Below, in pieces: positions 6,912 to 16,000 of a stretch of DNA of 64,000 nt. The notes beneath the pieces were generated by a model. The model was not told the origin of the DNA and did no database searches. It saw nothing but the letters and a program-made list of their open reading frames with translations. The stretch comes from CAYMZZ01 sp964395095 (GTDB lineage: Bacteria; Bacteroidota; Bacteroidia; Chitinophagales; Chitinophagaceae). Each line of letters begins with the position of its first letter. Position 1 is the stretch's first letter. The stretch is from contig CAYMZZ010000010.1 of NCBI GenBank assembly GCA_964395095.1, positions 1 through 64,000 of the forward strand, written 5' to 3'. Position numbers and translations under genes: made by a program.

Positions 6912-9900
6912 TTAGAAGGTGATATCAATGCCTGCTGTAATAGCTCTCGGATTGGGATATTCACCCAGGGAAATATTGCTGTCATTTTCCGGATCCAGCC
7001 CTTTCCATTTTGTCCAGGTAAGCAGGTTTTGACCGAGGACATAGAATCGGATATTGCTGATATGCTTCAATTTTTCGGTAACTGCACTCGGCATGGTATA
7101 AGAAAGCGTCACATTGCGCAGGCGCAGGAATGATGCATCCTGGATCAATTTACTGGTAAACTGATTTTGATAAAGCGGGCTGGCGCTGGAAGCTACATCA
7201 CCCGGCTGCTTCCAGAAATCGAGCGAGCGTGCCTGGTTGATGCCTGCTCCCAGGAAATTGGGACTTTCCAGGAAAAACTCCCAGTTGTTTACGATATAAT
7301 GACCGGCCGCATAGGAGAAGAAGGCAGAGAAATCAAAACCCTTCCAACGCAGGTTGGTACCAAAGCCGCCGGAATGCGGAGGAATGGAGGTTCCAAAATC
7401 CTGCACACGGTTGGCGGCAGAATATACCGGAGTAATTTTTCCATCCAGATCATAGTAAAGGGGGGCACCGGTTGAAGCATCCACACCTGCCCACTTCACT
7501 TCGAAATGCGAACCGAGTGGCTTACCCACCGATACCAGTGAGGTTCCCAACTCAAAGGATGTGATACCACCGAGGTCGGTGATTTCATTCTTATTATAAG
7601 CCCCATTCACATTCAGCGTCCATACCAGGTCGCGGGTACGCACCACATCGAAATTGATAGTGTATTCAATACCCCGGTTGTACATACTACCCGCATTCAC
7701 ATCTATGCTACCAAAGGGACCACCGGTTGCTGAAAGCGACAATTGTGCAAACAGGTTTTTGGTTCGCTTATCATAAACCTGGATATCACCATACAGCTTA
7801 TTGCGCAGCATCGAGAACTCCACGCCCAGGTTGAGCGTATTGGTATATTCCCAATCGGCATTAGGGTTACCAGGTGCGTCTACATTTGGTATAATACCCA
7901 GTTGACCCGAGAGCAGGTTGGCCTGCGTGTTATATAAGGGCAGGTATCCGAAATCGCCATAGGGGAAATTGTCGGCATTGGCCGATTGCCCATAGCTCGC
8001 TTTCACCCGCAGCGTATTCAGGAAGCCCACATTGCTCATAAAGTTTTCGCGCATCACATCCCAGATGGCACCTATGCTGTAAAAACCTTTGAAGCGGTTG
8101 GTTTCGGGCAGTTTCGAGGTTCCGTCGTAGCGATAAGTGCCCGTGAGTGTATATTTTTTCTGGAAAGTGTAACGTGCGGTACTCATCACCGATTGCAGCT
8201 TGTTTTGGCTCTTGCCGCCTGTCACATTCTGGAAAAGCTGGTTGGCCGCATTGCCCACCGTAACACCGGCAAAGGTATTTGGGCGACGTGGATCCACACC
8301 GAAGGCGGTAGCTGCCAGCAATTTGCTATAACCTGCGAGATATTCCCCATAAACAGCCACATCCACATCATGATCACGGGCAAAAGTGTTCTTGTAACCC
8401 GCATAAGCACGCGCATTCAGGATAAGCTGCCGGTTATACCCATCAGAGATGGAACCGGTGCGGGTGCGCACATTGGTATTAGTATAGGTATCGAATACCC
8501 TCGGGTCATTATAAGTGGTATTCTGGGTATGACGAAAATCGATACCACCCGTTAAACCCGCATAGATATTTTTGGTAAACTCATAATTGATCGAAGTGGA
8601 CAATACCGCTTTGATCTGGTCATTATACACTTTATCGTACTGCGTCTTGTCCAACTGCGTTGGCGCACTATAAATAATACTGGTACCTACATTGTACCCG
8701 CCGGCGGGATCAAATACGCCTATATATCTCGGCGTCACCATCGGCACAAAAAAAGGATTCACAAATGTGGCAAAGGCGTTAAGCTCATTGGCCTGAAAGT
8801 TGCGCCGGGTATATCCTACGTTGGAAGAAAGCGCAAAGCTCAGCTTTTCATCGGCATAGTCCACATTGGTACGCAGAGTGGCCCGCTTCATATCGCTGGG
8901 GCTGTTGATGCCCTGCTCATTGTAAATACCGAGGTTGGAATAAATGCGTGTGCGGCCTGTACCTCCCGAGAGACTGATTTCATTATTCGAAAACGTGCCG
9001 TTGCGATAGAAATAGTCGTACCAGTCGGTATTGATCGCCCGAAGGCTGTCGAGTTGGCTATCCCCAAAAGCAAAATCTGCATCGGTCTTGGGCACCAAAG
9101 CACCACCCACCAATTTGAAGGGATTTTCCCTTGAATACTGCCAGCCGGGCAGTGTAGGTTCGCTTCCCCAGGCGCTGAGCGAAGAATTGGGCAATTGCAA
9201 GCCCAGGTCTTCCTGTGCCTGCAAAAGTTCAGCCGAATTCATCATATCATATTTAAATTCGGGCCGAAACTTGGTACCATACTGTCCGCTGAAGCCCAGT
9301 TTCATTTTTCCGCTGCCACCTCTTTTGGTGGTAACCACAATAACCCCTGCAGCCCCGCGGCTTCCATACAAAGCGGCTGCTGTAGCATCTTTCAGGATGT
9401 CGACAGAAGCAATGTCGTTGGGGTTAATACCCTGGAAAGCGTCGCCTTCGATGGGAATTCCATCCACCACATATAAGGGGTTGCTGCCGCCGGTGATGGA
9501 AGTAACACCCCGGATATTCAAACTGGCTGCCGCGCCGGGCTGGCCATTACTCGAAAGTACCGTGAGGCCTGGTGCCCGACCTTGCAGCATCTGGTCGAAT
9601 GATCCCATGGGCACATTGCGCAATTCCTTATCGGTCACCTTACTGGCAGCGCCAGCGTACTCAGATTTCTTCGCGCGGCTAATACCCGTTACCACCACTT
9701 CCTCCATACTGGCACTCACGGGCAATAACGCTATGGAATAGTTGGAGGTACCCGAGCGGATATCTACAATCTGCGGGGTCATACCCACATAACTGAACTC
9801 CAGTTGCCGGGCATTGGCAGGAATGGATAATGTATAATTGCCATCGGGACCGGTAACCGTACCGGTGGAAGTGCCCCTCACCTGCACGGAGGCGGATGAG

Positions 9901-10004
9901 ACAGGATTGCCACGCTCATCCACCACTTTACCCGTAATGGTTCGCTGTGCATACAATCCGAGCATCCCGAAAAGACAAAGCGTCAGGAGCATTAATTTCT
10001 TCAT
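6912..10004 (-). CDS. SusC/RagA-family TonB-dependent transporter
   Basis: A 1030-residue outer-membrane transporter. It carries a signal peptide (MKKLMLLTLCLFGMLGLYAQ), a carboxypeptidase-regulatory-like domain (RTITGKVVDERGNPVSSASV), a TonB box region (SMEEVVVTGISR), a plug domain (LQGRAPGLTVLSSNGQPGAA; SITGGSNPLYVVDGIPIEGD; LKDATAAALYGSRGAAGVIV) and a 22-strand barrel ending AITAGIDITF. The plug motifs are those of the SusC/RagA group. It imports an oligomer captured by the SusD partner using TonB energy. The divergent LytS/LytTR pair across a 527-bp gap is the likely local regulator (inference from context). No ECF sigma or anti-sigma is present, and the receptor lacks an N-terminal signalling extension. 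Confidence 0.95.
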   Translation of the reverse strand: MKKLMLLTLCLFGMLGLYAQRTITGKVVDERGNPVSSASVQVRGTSTGTVTGPDGNYTLSIPANARQLEFSYVGMTPQIVDIRSGTSNYSIALLPVSASMEEVVVTGISRAKKSEYAGAASKVTDKELRNVPMGSFDQMLQGRAPGLTVLSSNGQPGAAASLNIRGVTSITGGSNPLYVVDGIPIEGDAFQGINPNDIASVDILKDATAAALYGSRGAAGVIVVTTKRGGSGKMKLGFSGQYGTKFRPEFKYDMMNSAELLQAQEDLGLQLPNSSLSAWGSEPTLPGWQYSRENPFKLVGGALVPKTDADFAFGDSQLDSLRAINTDWYDYFYRNGTFSNNEISLSGGTGRTRIYSNLGIYNEQGINSPSDMKRATLRTNVDYADEKLSFALSSNVGYTRRNFQANELNAFATFVNPFFVPMVTPRYIGVFDPAGGYNVGTSIIYSAPTQLDKTQYDKVYNDQIKAVLSTSINYEFTKNIYAGLTGGIDFRHTQNTTYNDPRVFDTYTNTNVRTRTGSISDGYNRQLILNARAYAGYKNTFARDHDVDVAVYGEYLAGYSKLLAATAFGVDPRRPNTFAGVTVGNAANQLFQNVTGGKSQNKLQSVMSTARYTFQKKYTLTGTYRYDGTSKLPETNRFKGFYSIGAIWDVMRENFMSNVGFLNTLRVKASYGQSANADNFPYGDFGYLPLYNTQANLLSGQLGIIPNVDAPGNPNADWEYTNTLNLGVEFSMLRNKLYGDIQVYDKRTKNLFAQLSLSATGGPFGSIDVNAGSMYNRGIEYTINFDVVRTRDLVWTLNVNGAYNKNEITDLGGITSFELGTSLVSVGKPLGSHFEVKWAGVDASTGAPLYYDLDGKITPVYSAANRVQDFGTSIPPHSGGFGTNLRWKGFDFSAFFSYAAGHYIVNNWEFFLESPNFLGAGINQARSLDFWKQPGDVASSASPLYQNQFTSKLIQDASFLRLRNVTLSYTMPSAVTEKLKHISNIRFYVLGQNLLTWTKWKGLDPENDSNISLGEYPNPRAITAGIDITF

Positions 10005-10531
10005 AAGCCAATTGTTTGATTTAGAGATAAGGCAGCAATTTCCAGCGGATTGCTACGAACAAATGGCTATTTGATACCGAAACGTGAAAATGATTAACCG
10101 AACCCTTGTTTTGCGAAACCGACCAAATCGCTGAACAATGAATTCAAATCCCTGAAGCCTTTATGAACGATTGTAATCTGAAATTTCACGAACAAAGCAG
10201 CGTTTATGACGTCCGTGTACCCTTACTGATACTCCCTTCTAACTTCCCTTCTTTCGGCTAAAAACTCAACCGCTTTCCGGAGTAGCATAATTCCAAAAAA
10301 TGTTGCATCGGATGGAATGTAAAATTTTGATACTCTTTAGTCTTTAATGGCAATGATATTTTGCCACTTGTAATGGAATTCGCCCATACTTAGAGTTTTT
10401 GGATTGGCTTAACAGTATGTGCGAATAGTTTTACTCCGTATTGCGTTATACCTGTAATAAAGGTATCCCCGCGATGCCCATCACATGAGAAGGCTAAGGA
10501 ATTGACAGGCTCATAAACCACTACCACTGCC
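10005..10531. other. Divergent promoter region, no gene seen
   Basis: These 527 bp separate the leftward susC gene and the rightward kinase gene. I see no open frame with coding character and no RNA gene. The sequence is AT-rich with a small hairpin TACCT...AGGTA near 10448-10464. It must hold both promoters and is long enough for a LytTR-type operator, but I could not identify direct repeats with confidence. Confidence 0.5.
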
Positions 10532-11569
10532 ATGATCAAAGACCTGGTCCTTAAAGCCGTTTTTATTCCCCTATTAGGGATTTGCCTGCCATTATTGTCG
10601 GGTATTATCAGCTATGAGCGCTATTCAACCGGGGAGCTGATTGCCGCCAATCTCTTTTTCATATTCACATCTTATGCCATTTGGGCGGGCTGCAATTGGA
10701 TTCATGTGCGGTTGCGCCCCCTCTATCGTCCTATCCGTAATGTTCCTTCCAAAGTCATTGCCGTGTGCCTGGTTTCGGCCATCTATGGCATTTGCACCGG
10801 TGGTTTATCCTCCCTGCTTTGGATGGAGGTATCGCGGGAAACATTTACCTGGACTTCGATCTATCGATTCATGGCCGCCTGCGCTGCCGCGGTCATACTT
10901 TTTACGCTGGTGTACGAGATCCTTTTTCTCAACAAGGAGCGGGAACTGGACTATAAGATCGTGGATCAGCTCGACCGGGAACGAACCGAAGCAGAATGGC
11001 ATGCCCTCACCAATGAGTTGGATCCACATTTTATTTTCAACTCACTCAATGCGCTCAACCACCTCATTCGCACATCGCCAGAGGAAGCCCTGCAATTCAA
11101 TAACCGACTTTCGTCGGTGTATAAATATTTTTTGCTGAATAAAAATAAGGAGCTGATATCGCTGCAGGAAGAAATGGAATTCCTGGAAAGTTATTTCTAC
11201 CTGCTCCAAATCCGCCACGATGAAAAACTACACCTGGAAACTTCCCTGAACGGCCATGCCCAGCGGGTGATGCTGCCGCCCTGCTCCCTTCAAATACTGG
11301 TGGAAAATGCCATCAAGCATAATGAATTTTCGGAACAGGAGCCTTTGAAAATACGGATAAGCCTTGGTCAGGAATTTTTGAAAGTAACCAATCCTGTTAA
11401 GCCAAAATCGCATGAAGTGAATTCAACCGGCATCGGGCTGAAAAACCTGGGTGCACGCTACCGGATTCTCACCAACCGATCCATTATCGTTGAAAACAAC
11501 CGCGATCAGTTCACGGTGAAACTACCCCTTATCGATAACTCGCCTCCGCTGCAAAGCGGCCGGCCCTAA
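10532..11569 (+). CDS. LytS/YesM-type sensor histidine kinase
   Basis: A 345-residue kinase with four predicted membrane helices in the first ~130 residues, a short coiled linker and a His_kinase domain. The phospho-acceptor motif DPHFIFNSLNALNHL puts the active His at residue 166. The ATP-binding part has LQILVENAIKHN and GIGLKNLGARY. It has no large extracellular sensor domain. The response-regulator gene starts 12 bp downstream, so the two form a LytS-LytTR pair. Position opposite the SusC/SusD operon suggests that it controls that operon; this is inference. Confidence 0.92.
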   Translation: MIKDLVLKAVFIPLLGICLPLLSGIISYERYSTGELIAANLFFIFTSYAIWAGCNWIHVRLRPLYRPIRNVPSKVIAVCLVSAIYGICTGGLSSLLWMEVSRETFTWTSIYRFMAACAAAVILFTLVYEILFLNKERELDYKIVDQLDRERTEAEWHALTNELDPHFIFNSLNALNHLIRTSPEEALQFNNRLSSVYKYFLLNKNKELISLQEEMEFLESYFYLLQIRHDEKLHLETSLNGHAQRVMLPPCSLQILVENAIKHNEFSEQEPLKIRISLGQEFLKVTNPVKPKSHEVNSTGIGLKNLGARYRILTNRSIIVENNRDQFTVKLPLIDNSPPLQSGRP

Positions 11570-11580
11570 AACCTACAGCC

Positions 11581-12339
11581 ATGTTAAACGCAGTTATTAT
11601 CGAAGATGAAAGACCCGCAATGGAGAACCTGGTACACACACTGGGTTCGCTGGTAGACGATATTCATATTGAAGCCCGCCTCTCAACCGTGCGCGACAGT
11701 ATTGAATACCTCTCGCAGCAGCCGGCTATCGATCTTATTTTTAGCGATGTACAACTCAGCGATGGATTGTCCTTCGAAATCTTCAACCAGGGAAGGGTTC
11801 GCACACCCGTTATATTCATAACGGGATATGACGAATTTATGATGAATGCTTTTGAGTACAACGGTATTGATTACCTGTTGAAGCCGGTTGACCGGGAAAG
11901 CCTGCGCAAAGCCCTGGTCAAGTATCGTATGCTGGAAAAGCATTTCACCAACCATCATTCGCTACGCAACCTGCTGAAATATGTGGGGGATCATAAACGC
12001 AGACGAATCCTGGTTCGCAAGGGACTGGAAAATATTTCTCTCCGGCTCGATGAGGTGGTACTTTTCTATACCGAGAATAAGATCGTGTATGTAATTGATC
12101 GTTGGGGTAAAAAGTTCATGTCGGATCATAACCTCACCGAGTTGGAAGAAGCACTGGACCAGGCCAGCTTTTTTCGGGCCAACCGTCAATACATCATCAA
12201 CATCAATTATATCCGGGGATTTAAAGCCTATGAAAAGGTAAAATTGCAGGTGGACCTCACCCTGCCGGAATTGAATCACTGTATTATTATCAGCCAGGAA
12301 ATGGCGCCCCAGTTCAAGGAGTGGATGCAAAACGCCTGA
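11581..12339 (+). CDS. LytTR-family response regulator
   Basis: A 252-residue protein: receiver domain (MLNAVIIEDERPAMENL; phospho-acceptor Asp56 in IFSDVQLSDG; Thr/Lys switch in VIFITGYDE and LLKPVD) followed by a LytTR DNA-binding domain (RRILVRKGLENISLRLDEVV; FFRANRQYIININYIRGF). LytTR proteins bind paired direct repeats in the major groove. It is encoded directly after its kinase. The next gene runs towards it, with stop codons only 14 bp apart. Confidence 0.92.
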   Translation: MLNAVIIEDERPAMENLVHTLGSLVDDIHIEARLSTVRDSIEYLSQQPAIDLIFSDVQLSDGLSFEIFNQGRVRTPVIFITGYDEFMMNAFEYNGIDYLLKPVDRESLRKALVKYRMLEKHFTNHHSLRNLLKYVGDHKRRRILVRKGLENISLRLDEVVLFYTENKIVYVIDRWGKKFMSDHNLTELEEALDQASFFRANRQYIININYIRGFKAYEKVKLQVDLTLPELNHCIIISQEMAPQFKEWMQNA

Positions 12340-12353
12340 ATGTAGAAAATGCC

Positions 12354-13343
12354 TCAGGCCGTGAGCAAACTACAACCCCGGATATCGCTATTATCGAGCC
12401 GGCCCAATATTTCAAAACGGCCATCCGGGTAAAGGCGTCCCGCATCGTCGGTGGCGATAAACGCGCAGGAATCCCGATTGGCCAGGTCGATGATGTTAAC
12501 AGCACCACGGCCCGATTCGCCTTCGGGGGTTATACTCATCGGGTCATCTTCCTCCCGCAGGAGTATACGCATCCAGGGCACGGGTTCAAACAATCCATCG
12601 GCTTTGGCATAAGCCTGCGAAAGCAGCTCCGTCATACCATATTCGGAATGAACCTGTGTTAGTTGAAATGCATTCTTCAGGATATCGTGGACCTCGGGCC
12701 GCTGCATCTCCTGCCTGCGTCCCTTCATTCCCCCGGTTTCCATCACAAGGGTATGACGGAGGGGTAGCGGATGGGCCTGGGCAAAATCAAGCAAAGCAAA
12801 AGTGACGCCTATTAAGATGGTGGGCTGCCTGGCGGCCTCCAAATGCCGGAGTGTATGGCTCAAACCCTCGAAATCATACAAATAAAAACCGCTTTGCGGG
12901 TGCCCACTGGACCTGATCCAGTCATCCACCATATAAACCAGGGAGGAATGTTGTCGTTCCAGGTAGGAAGGCAATAATCCCAACACGCAATAGTTCCTGA
13001 TATCCCCATAAAAATGATGGAACCCTTTTCGGAAGCTTTGTATATACCTGCCCACCTCCTTTACCGCATGCCGGCTGGGAGTCATGCCCGTGGTACCACT
13101 GCTCTCAAAAACCAGTTCTGGTTCAAAATGACTGGTCATTACCTGCTGCGACTTAAAAAATCGAATGGGCAGGAAGGGAATCTGGTGTAATTGCCGAACC
13201 GAACCGGGATCCCTGCCCAGCAGGTCAACATAATTCCGGTACAATTGGTTATGTTGATATTGATGTTGGAACAGCGTCAACGCAGCCGACAAAAAATCAT
13301 CAGCCCGGAGTTCCCAAATTTTATCGTTCCATTCACGATTCAT
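12354..13343 (-). CDS. LuxE-like acyl-protein synthetase
   Basis: A 329-residue protein of the LuxE/acyl-protein synthetase family (ANL superfamily relatives). Visible motifs are the phosphate-binding loop FESSGTTGMTPSRH, VYMVDDWIRSSG, MKGRRQEMQRPEV, HSEYGMTELLSQAYA (the A5-like Tyr/Gly/Glu motif) and DDAGRLYPDGRFEILGRLD. LuxE activates a fatty acid and passes it on as a thioester; here there is no LuxC/LuxD gene, so the acyl acceptor is unknown. In Bacteroidota such stand-alone copies occur without bioluminescence genes. Converges with the response-regulator gene. Confidence 0.8.
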   Translation of the reverse strand: MNREWNDKIWELRADDFLSAALTLFQHQYQHNQLYRNYVDLLGRDPGSVRQLHQIPFLPIRFFKSQQVMTSHFEPELVFESSGTTGMTPSRHAVKEVGRYIQSFRKGFHHFYGDIRNYCVLGLLPSYLERQHSSLVYMVDDWIRSSGHPQSGFYLYDFEGLSHTLRHLEAARQPTILIGVTFALLDFAQAHPLPLRHTLVMETGGMKGRRQEMQRPEVHDILKNAFQLTQVHSEYGMTELLSQAYAKADGLFEPVPWMRILLREEDDPMSITPEGESGRGAVNIIDLANRDSCAFIATDDAGRLYPDGRFEILGRLDNSDIRGCSLLTA

Positions 13344-13370
13344 ATACCATGCCGGAGGCGGAAAATAGAT

Positions 13371-13378
13371 TATATTTG
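13371..13378 (+). promoter_or_regulatory. -7 element TATATTTG
   Basis: A perfect TAnnTTTG element 17 nt before the ATG at 13396. It argues against the upstream ATG at 13387, which would leave only 8 nt between the element and the start codon and would weaken the signal peptide. Confidence 0.6.
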
Positions 13379-13395
13379 TTTACTAAATGTGCGTT

Positions 13396-13842
13396 ATGAA
13401 ACGACTTCCTGTTCTGTGGGCCGCTCTTCTGAGTTTGACCATTGCGGCCTGCAGCAAAGATAAGTTTGAAACCAAGCCTTCACTGGAAATTGCGGATTAT
13501 AATACGCGCGACATTTTTCAGGGCGGCCAGCTTGAAGTGGTGATGAACTATACCGATAAGGAAGGCGACCTGAATGAAGCTATCCTGACCGCCATTATAC
13601 GCCGCCAGAACCAGATTCCCATTTTAGACCCCAACCAGGATAAGGCCGATTCCCTTTCCTATGTGCTCCCTGATTTCCCGCCGCGCGATAAAGGTGAAAT
13701 TACTTTCCGGCTGGGTTTTAATTTTTTGAAAGAAAGTCTTGTTGAAAACGATACCATTCTGATCCGGTTCACGGTTACCGACCGGCAAAACAATACCAGT
13801 GACTCTGTTTTGACGGAACCCATCGTGATCCACCTGCCCTAG
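13396..13842 (+). CDS. Small lipoprotein, unknown function
   Basis: A 148-residue lipoprotein: MKRLPVLWAALLSLTIAACS gives an N-terminal positive charge, hydrophobic core and lipobox IAAC (Cys19). The mature part (KPSLEIADYNTRDIFQGGQL; VVMNYTDKEGDLNEAILTAI; FRLGFNFLKESL; IRFTVTDRQNNTSD) looks like a single Ig-like/PKD-type beta-sandwich. Similar small lipoproteins are common in Bacteroidota and lack an assigned role. The UbiA-like gene begins 4 bp after its stop, so the two are probably co-transcribed. Confidence 0.75.
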   Translation: MKRLPVLWAALLSLTIAACSKDKFETKPSLEIADYNTRDIFQGGQLEVVMNYTDKEGDLNEAILTAIIRRQNQIPILDPNQDKADSLSYVLPDFPPRDKGEITFRLGFNFLKESLVENDTILIRFTVTDRQNNTSDSVLTEPIVIHLP

Positions 13843-13846
13843 AACG

Positions 13847-14698
13847 ATGGGGGCCTTATTGAATCTCGCGCGCTGGCTGGTTTACAGCAATCTCTTTATA
13901 GCGCTATGTGCCGTGGCCATGAGTTGGCTAAGTCTCCATTTGTTTCGCCTGGATGCCCCTGCTTCCCTTTTACCCTTCATTTTTTTTGCCAGCATTTGCA
14001 GCTATAGTTTTCACTGGTACCTGAGTACCGATTTGTCGGACCAAAGCCCCCGACTTCGCTGGCTGGCCCGCTACCGGGTGGTACATTTATATATGCTGAT
14101 CGCCGGCCTGGGCGGGTCTGTTTATTATGGCCTGGCACTTCTACCCTGGTGGCCCTGGTTGACGGTGGCGGCCATCTTCACTTTTCTCTATTCAGCACCC
14201 AAAATTCCTCACCCGCTTTTCAGGCAATTGCGCAGGGTAGCCCTGGGCAAAACCATCTTCCTGGCCCTGGTATGGACCTTTGTCACAACGGTATTGCCCC
14301 TGGTTGTCAGCGACTCCGGCTGGCAGGCAGGATACAGCCTCTTTACGGGCAGCCGGTTTTTCCTGATCTATGCCATTTGTATCCTTTTCGACTACCGCGA
14401 CCGGCAATATGACCGCAGTATTGGCATTCGCAGCCTGATTACCTGGCTGAGCGAGCGACAGATCGGCTGGCTGTTTGCTCTTTCTCTTATTTTGTATGCC
14501 AGCCTTACAATAGGGCTTCTTAAGCATAATGTTGCCAGCACGTACATCGTCCTTCTCCTCCTGCCCGGCTTTCTCACAGCCCTTAGCTACCGTATTGCCC
14601 TCCGGAATTTTGCGGATATGCTCTATTATGCATGGCTCGATGGGCTGATGGCTCTCTCCGCCTTGATGATAGGACTGCTCTGTTTAATGAATTGCTAA
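13847..14698 (+). CDS. UbiA-like polytopic membrane protein
   Basis: A 283-residue protein with eight or nine predicted membrane helices. The loop ILFDYRDRQYDRSIGIRSL matches the second Asp-rich motif of UbiA prenyltransferases (DxxDxxxDxxxGxxSL). The first motif, normally NDxxDxxxD, is represented only by a weak STDLSDQSPR. It may be a divergent prenyltransferase or have lost catalysis; the membrane location is certain. It follows the small lipoprotein gene with a 4-bp gap. Confidence 0.65.
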   Translation: MGALLNLARWLVYSNLFIALCAVAMSWLSLHLFRLDAPASLLPFIFFASICSYSFHWYLSTDLSDQSPRLRWLARYRVVHLYMLIAGLGGSVYYGLALLPWWPWLTVAAIFTFLYSAPKIPHPLFRQLRRVALGKTIFLALVWTFVTTVLPLVVSDSGWQAGYSLFTGSRFFLIYAICILFDYRDRQYDRSIGIRSLITWLSERQIGWLFALSLILYASLTIGLLKHNVASTYIVLLLLPGFLTALSYRIALRNFADMLYYAWLDGLMALSALMIGLLCLMNC

Positions 14699-14819
14699 AA
14701 TTGAGCGCTTCCATACTAAACAGGGTCGCTGAAACATTAACCATTTTGTGCACAAGTTTTTCCACAAAATCAAACTTGTAGCACAGTAATTGCAATACAA
14801 ATTACTCAATGGTACGACT

Positions 14820-15086
14820 ATGCAGATTCATTTTACCAAAGTGGTTCATTTCACCCGGCTGATCAAAGCAGGTGGACGCTTACGTGAGTTCAATTTTCGG
14901 AAACTTCGCCAACTGGAAGAAGAGATTTTCTCGGTGGATACGGTAGATGACCGTGGCAACCGCCTTATATTCTATATGCACAGAAAAAATAATTCCTGGA
15001 CCATCATACCCCAGCCACTCCCGACCTGGATTACGGAGAATGAAGAGAAGCTGAATGAGCAGATTGATGCGGAGTTTAAAGTTTAA
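14820..15086 (+). CDS. Small conserved hypothetical protein
   Basis: An 88-residue soluble protein (MQIHFTKVVHFTRLIKAGGR start), mixed alpha/beta, basic in the N-terminal half and acidic at the end. I do not recognise a named family. The ATG at 14820 is preferred over a TTG at 14790. Its last codons (GAG TTT AAA GTT TAA) already belong to the heptamer array that follows, so the array has shaped the C terminus. Confidence 0.6.
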   Translation: MQIHFTKVVHFTRLIKAGGRLREFNFRKLRQLEEEIFSVDTVDDRGNRLIFYMHRKNNSWTIIPQPLPTWITENEEKLNEQIDAEFKV

Positions 15087-15183
15087 AGTAATAAGTTGTA
15101 AGTGATAAGTTAAAGACCTGGATCTTTATACTGCAAATAGGTACGTAATAACTTATTACTTACAACGTATCACTTAAAACTCC
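15074..15183. repeat. Heptamer inverted arrays
   Basis: Left arm 15074-15115 (GTTTAAAGTTTAAAG then AATAAGTTGTAAGTGATAAG) overlaps the stop codon of the upstream gene. Right arm 15147-15183 (AACTTATTACTTACAACG then ATCACTTAAAACTCC) is complementary. The loop is about 30 nt. The right arm ends at the -7 element of the next gene. Confidence 0.85.
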
Positions 15184-15185
15184 CC

Positions 15186-15193
15186 TACTTTTG
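15186..15193 (+). promoter_or_regulatory. -7 element TACTTTTG (leaderless)
   Basis: A perfect TAnnTTTG element ending 5 nt before the ATG at 15199. A start of transcription about 5-7 nt downstream of the element would coincide with the initiation codon. Confidence 0.6.
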
Positions 15194-15198
15194 CCCAA

Positions 15199-15987
15199 AT
15201 GGTTCAAGTTTACAATTTCCTCGCCTCCTGGCAACTGTTTCCGGAAAAGGGCAATTACGAATTGGGAGAAAGACCCCGGAGTGGGTATTACCGGATTTCG
15301 TCGGCCGATGACAAGAAGGAACTGGTAATCAACCGAAGCTGGGTAAGCCTCGAGGGCCAGGCTTTTGAGTCGGAATTCCGCATGAATGCCGTTCGCGACA
15401 TGCAAGCTTTCGCCCAAACCGACTTTGCCGATCATGTTCAGCTCAATTTTGTGGATAGCATACAGTTTGAAATCCATTTTTACAGAAAGGGTGAAGTGTA
15501 CCTGCACGTGGTGCACGAAATTCAGCCCAATGGCTACCTGAAAATAGTGCAGCAGGGTTATCGTGATGACGGGAATCCTTATACCAACACCGAGATATAC
15601 CACAAGCAACTGAGCGTATTGCCCTATTCCGCTTCGGTGGCCGGCGCGGTAATCCGGCACAATGAGGAAGGATTGATCAAGCATAAGGCGCTTACCGCCA
15701 TGGAAGAGCAGACCAATATGCAATTGGATCAAATCCGTAAGCAAATAGAACTGCTGGCCCTGCAGGCGCAAGAAATCCACCAGCGCAAGCAGCTCTCGAT
15801 GATGATCTACACCGCAAAGCTTTCCTTCAAACCCAATATCGGTCAGGTATATTATCTCTACGAGAAAAAAGACGGCAGCGCCATGCTTTCGCTGGTGGGC
15901 CCGGCCGAATGGGGCGCTTCGGGACCCTTTAAAAAATTCGTATCGGCCGTGAAGCTGCTGGCCGACCATACCTGGATGGAAGTTTAA
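15199..15987 (+). CDS. DUF2452-family protein with N-terminal extension
   Basis: A 262-residue soluble protein. The C-terminal ~100 residues (LDQIRKQIELLALQAQEIHQ; RKQLSMMIYTAKLSFKPNI; GQVYYLYEKKDGSAMLSLVG; PAEWG) match DUF2452, a family with no known activity. The first ~150 residues (NYELGERPRSGYYRISSADD; EFRMNAVRDMQAF; VYLHVVHEIQPNGYL) form a separate beta-rich region that resembles a small lipocalin-like fold; that is a guess. The start is fixed by the TACTTTTG element 5 nt upstream. Confidence 0.7.
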   Translation: MVQVYNFLASWQLFPEKGNYELGERPRSGYYRISSADDKKELVINRSWVSLEGQAFESEFRMNAVRDMQAFAQTDFADHVQLNFVDSIQFEIHFYRKGEVYLHVVHEIQPNGYLKIVQQGYRDDGNPYTNTEIYHKQLSVLPYSASVAGAVIRHNEEGLIKHKALTAMEEQTNMQLDQIRKQIELLALQAQEIHQRKQLSMMIYTAKLSFKPNIGQVYYLYEKKDGSAMLSLVGPAEWGASGPFKKFVSAVKLLADHTWMEV

Positions 15988-15988
15988 T

Positions 15989-15996
15989 TATCTTCG
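15989..15996 (+). promoter_or_regulatory. -7-like element TATCTTCG (leaderless)
   Basis: One mismatch to TAnnTTTG and only 4 nt (CCGG) before the ATG at 16001. It lies right after the stop of the DUF2452 gene. It suggests that the SET-domain gene can also be transcribed on its own as a leaderless mRNA. Confidence 0.35.
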
Positions 15997-16000
15997 CCGG

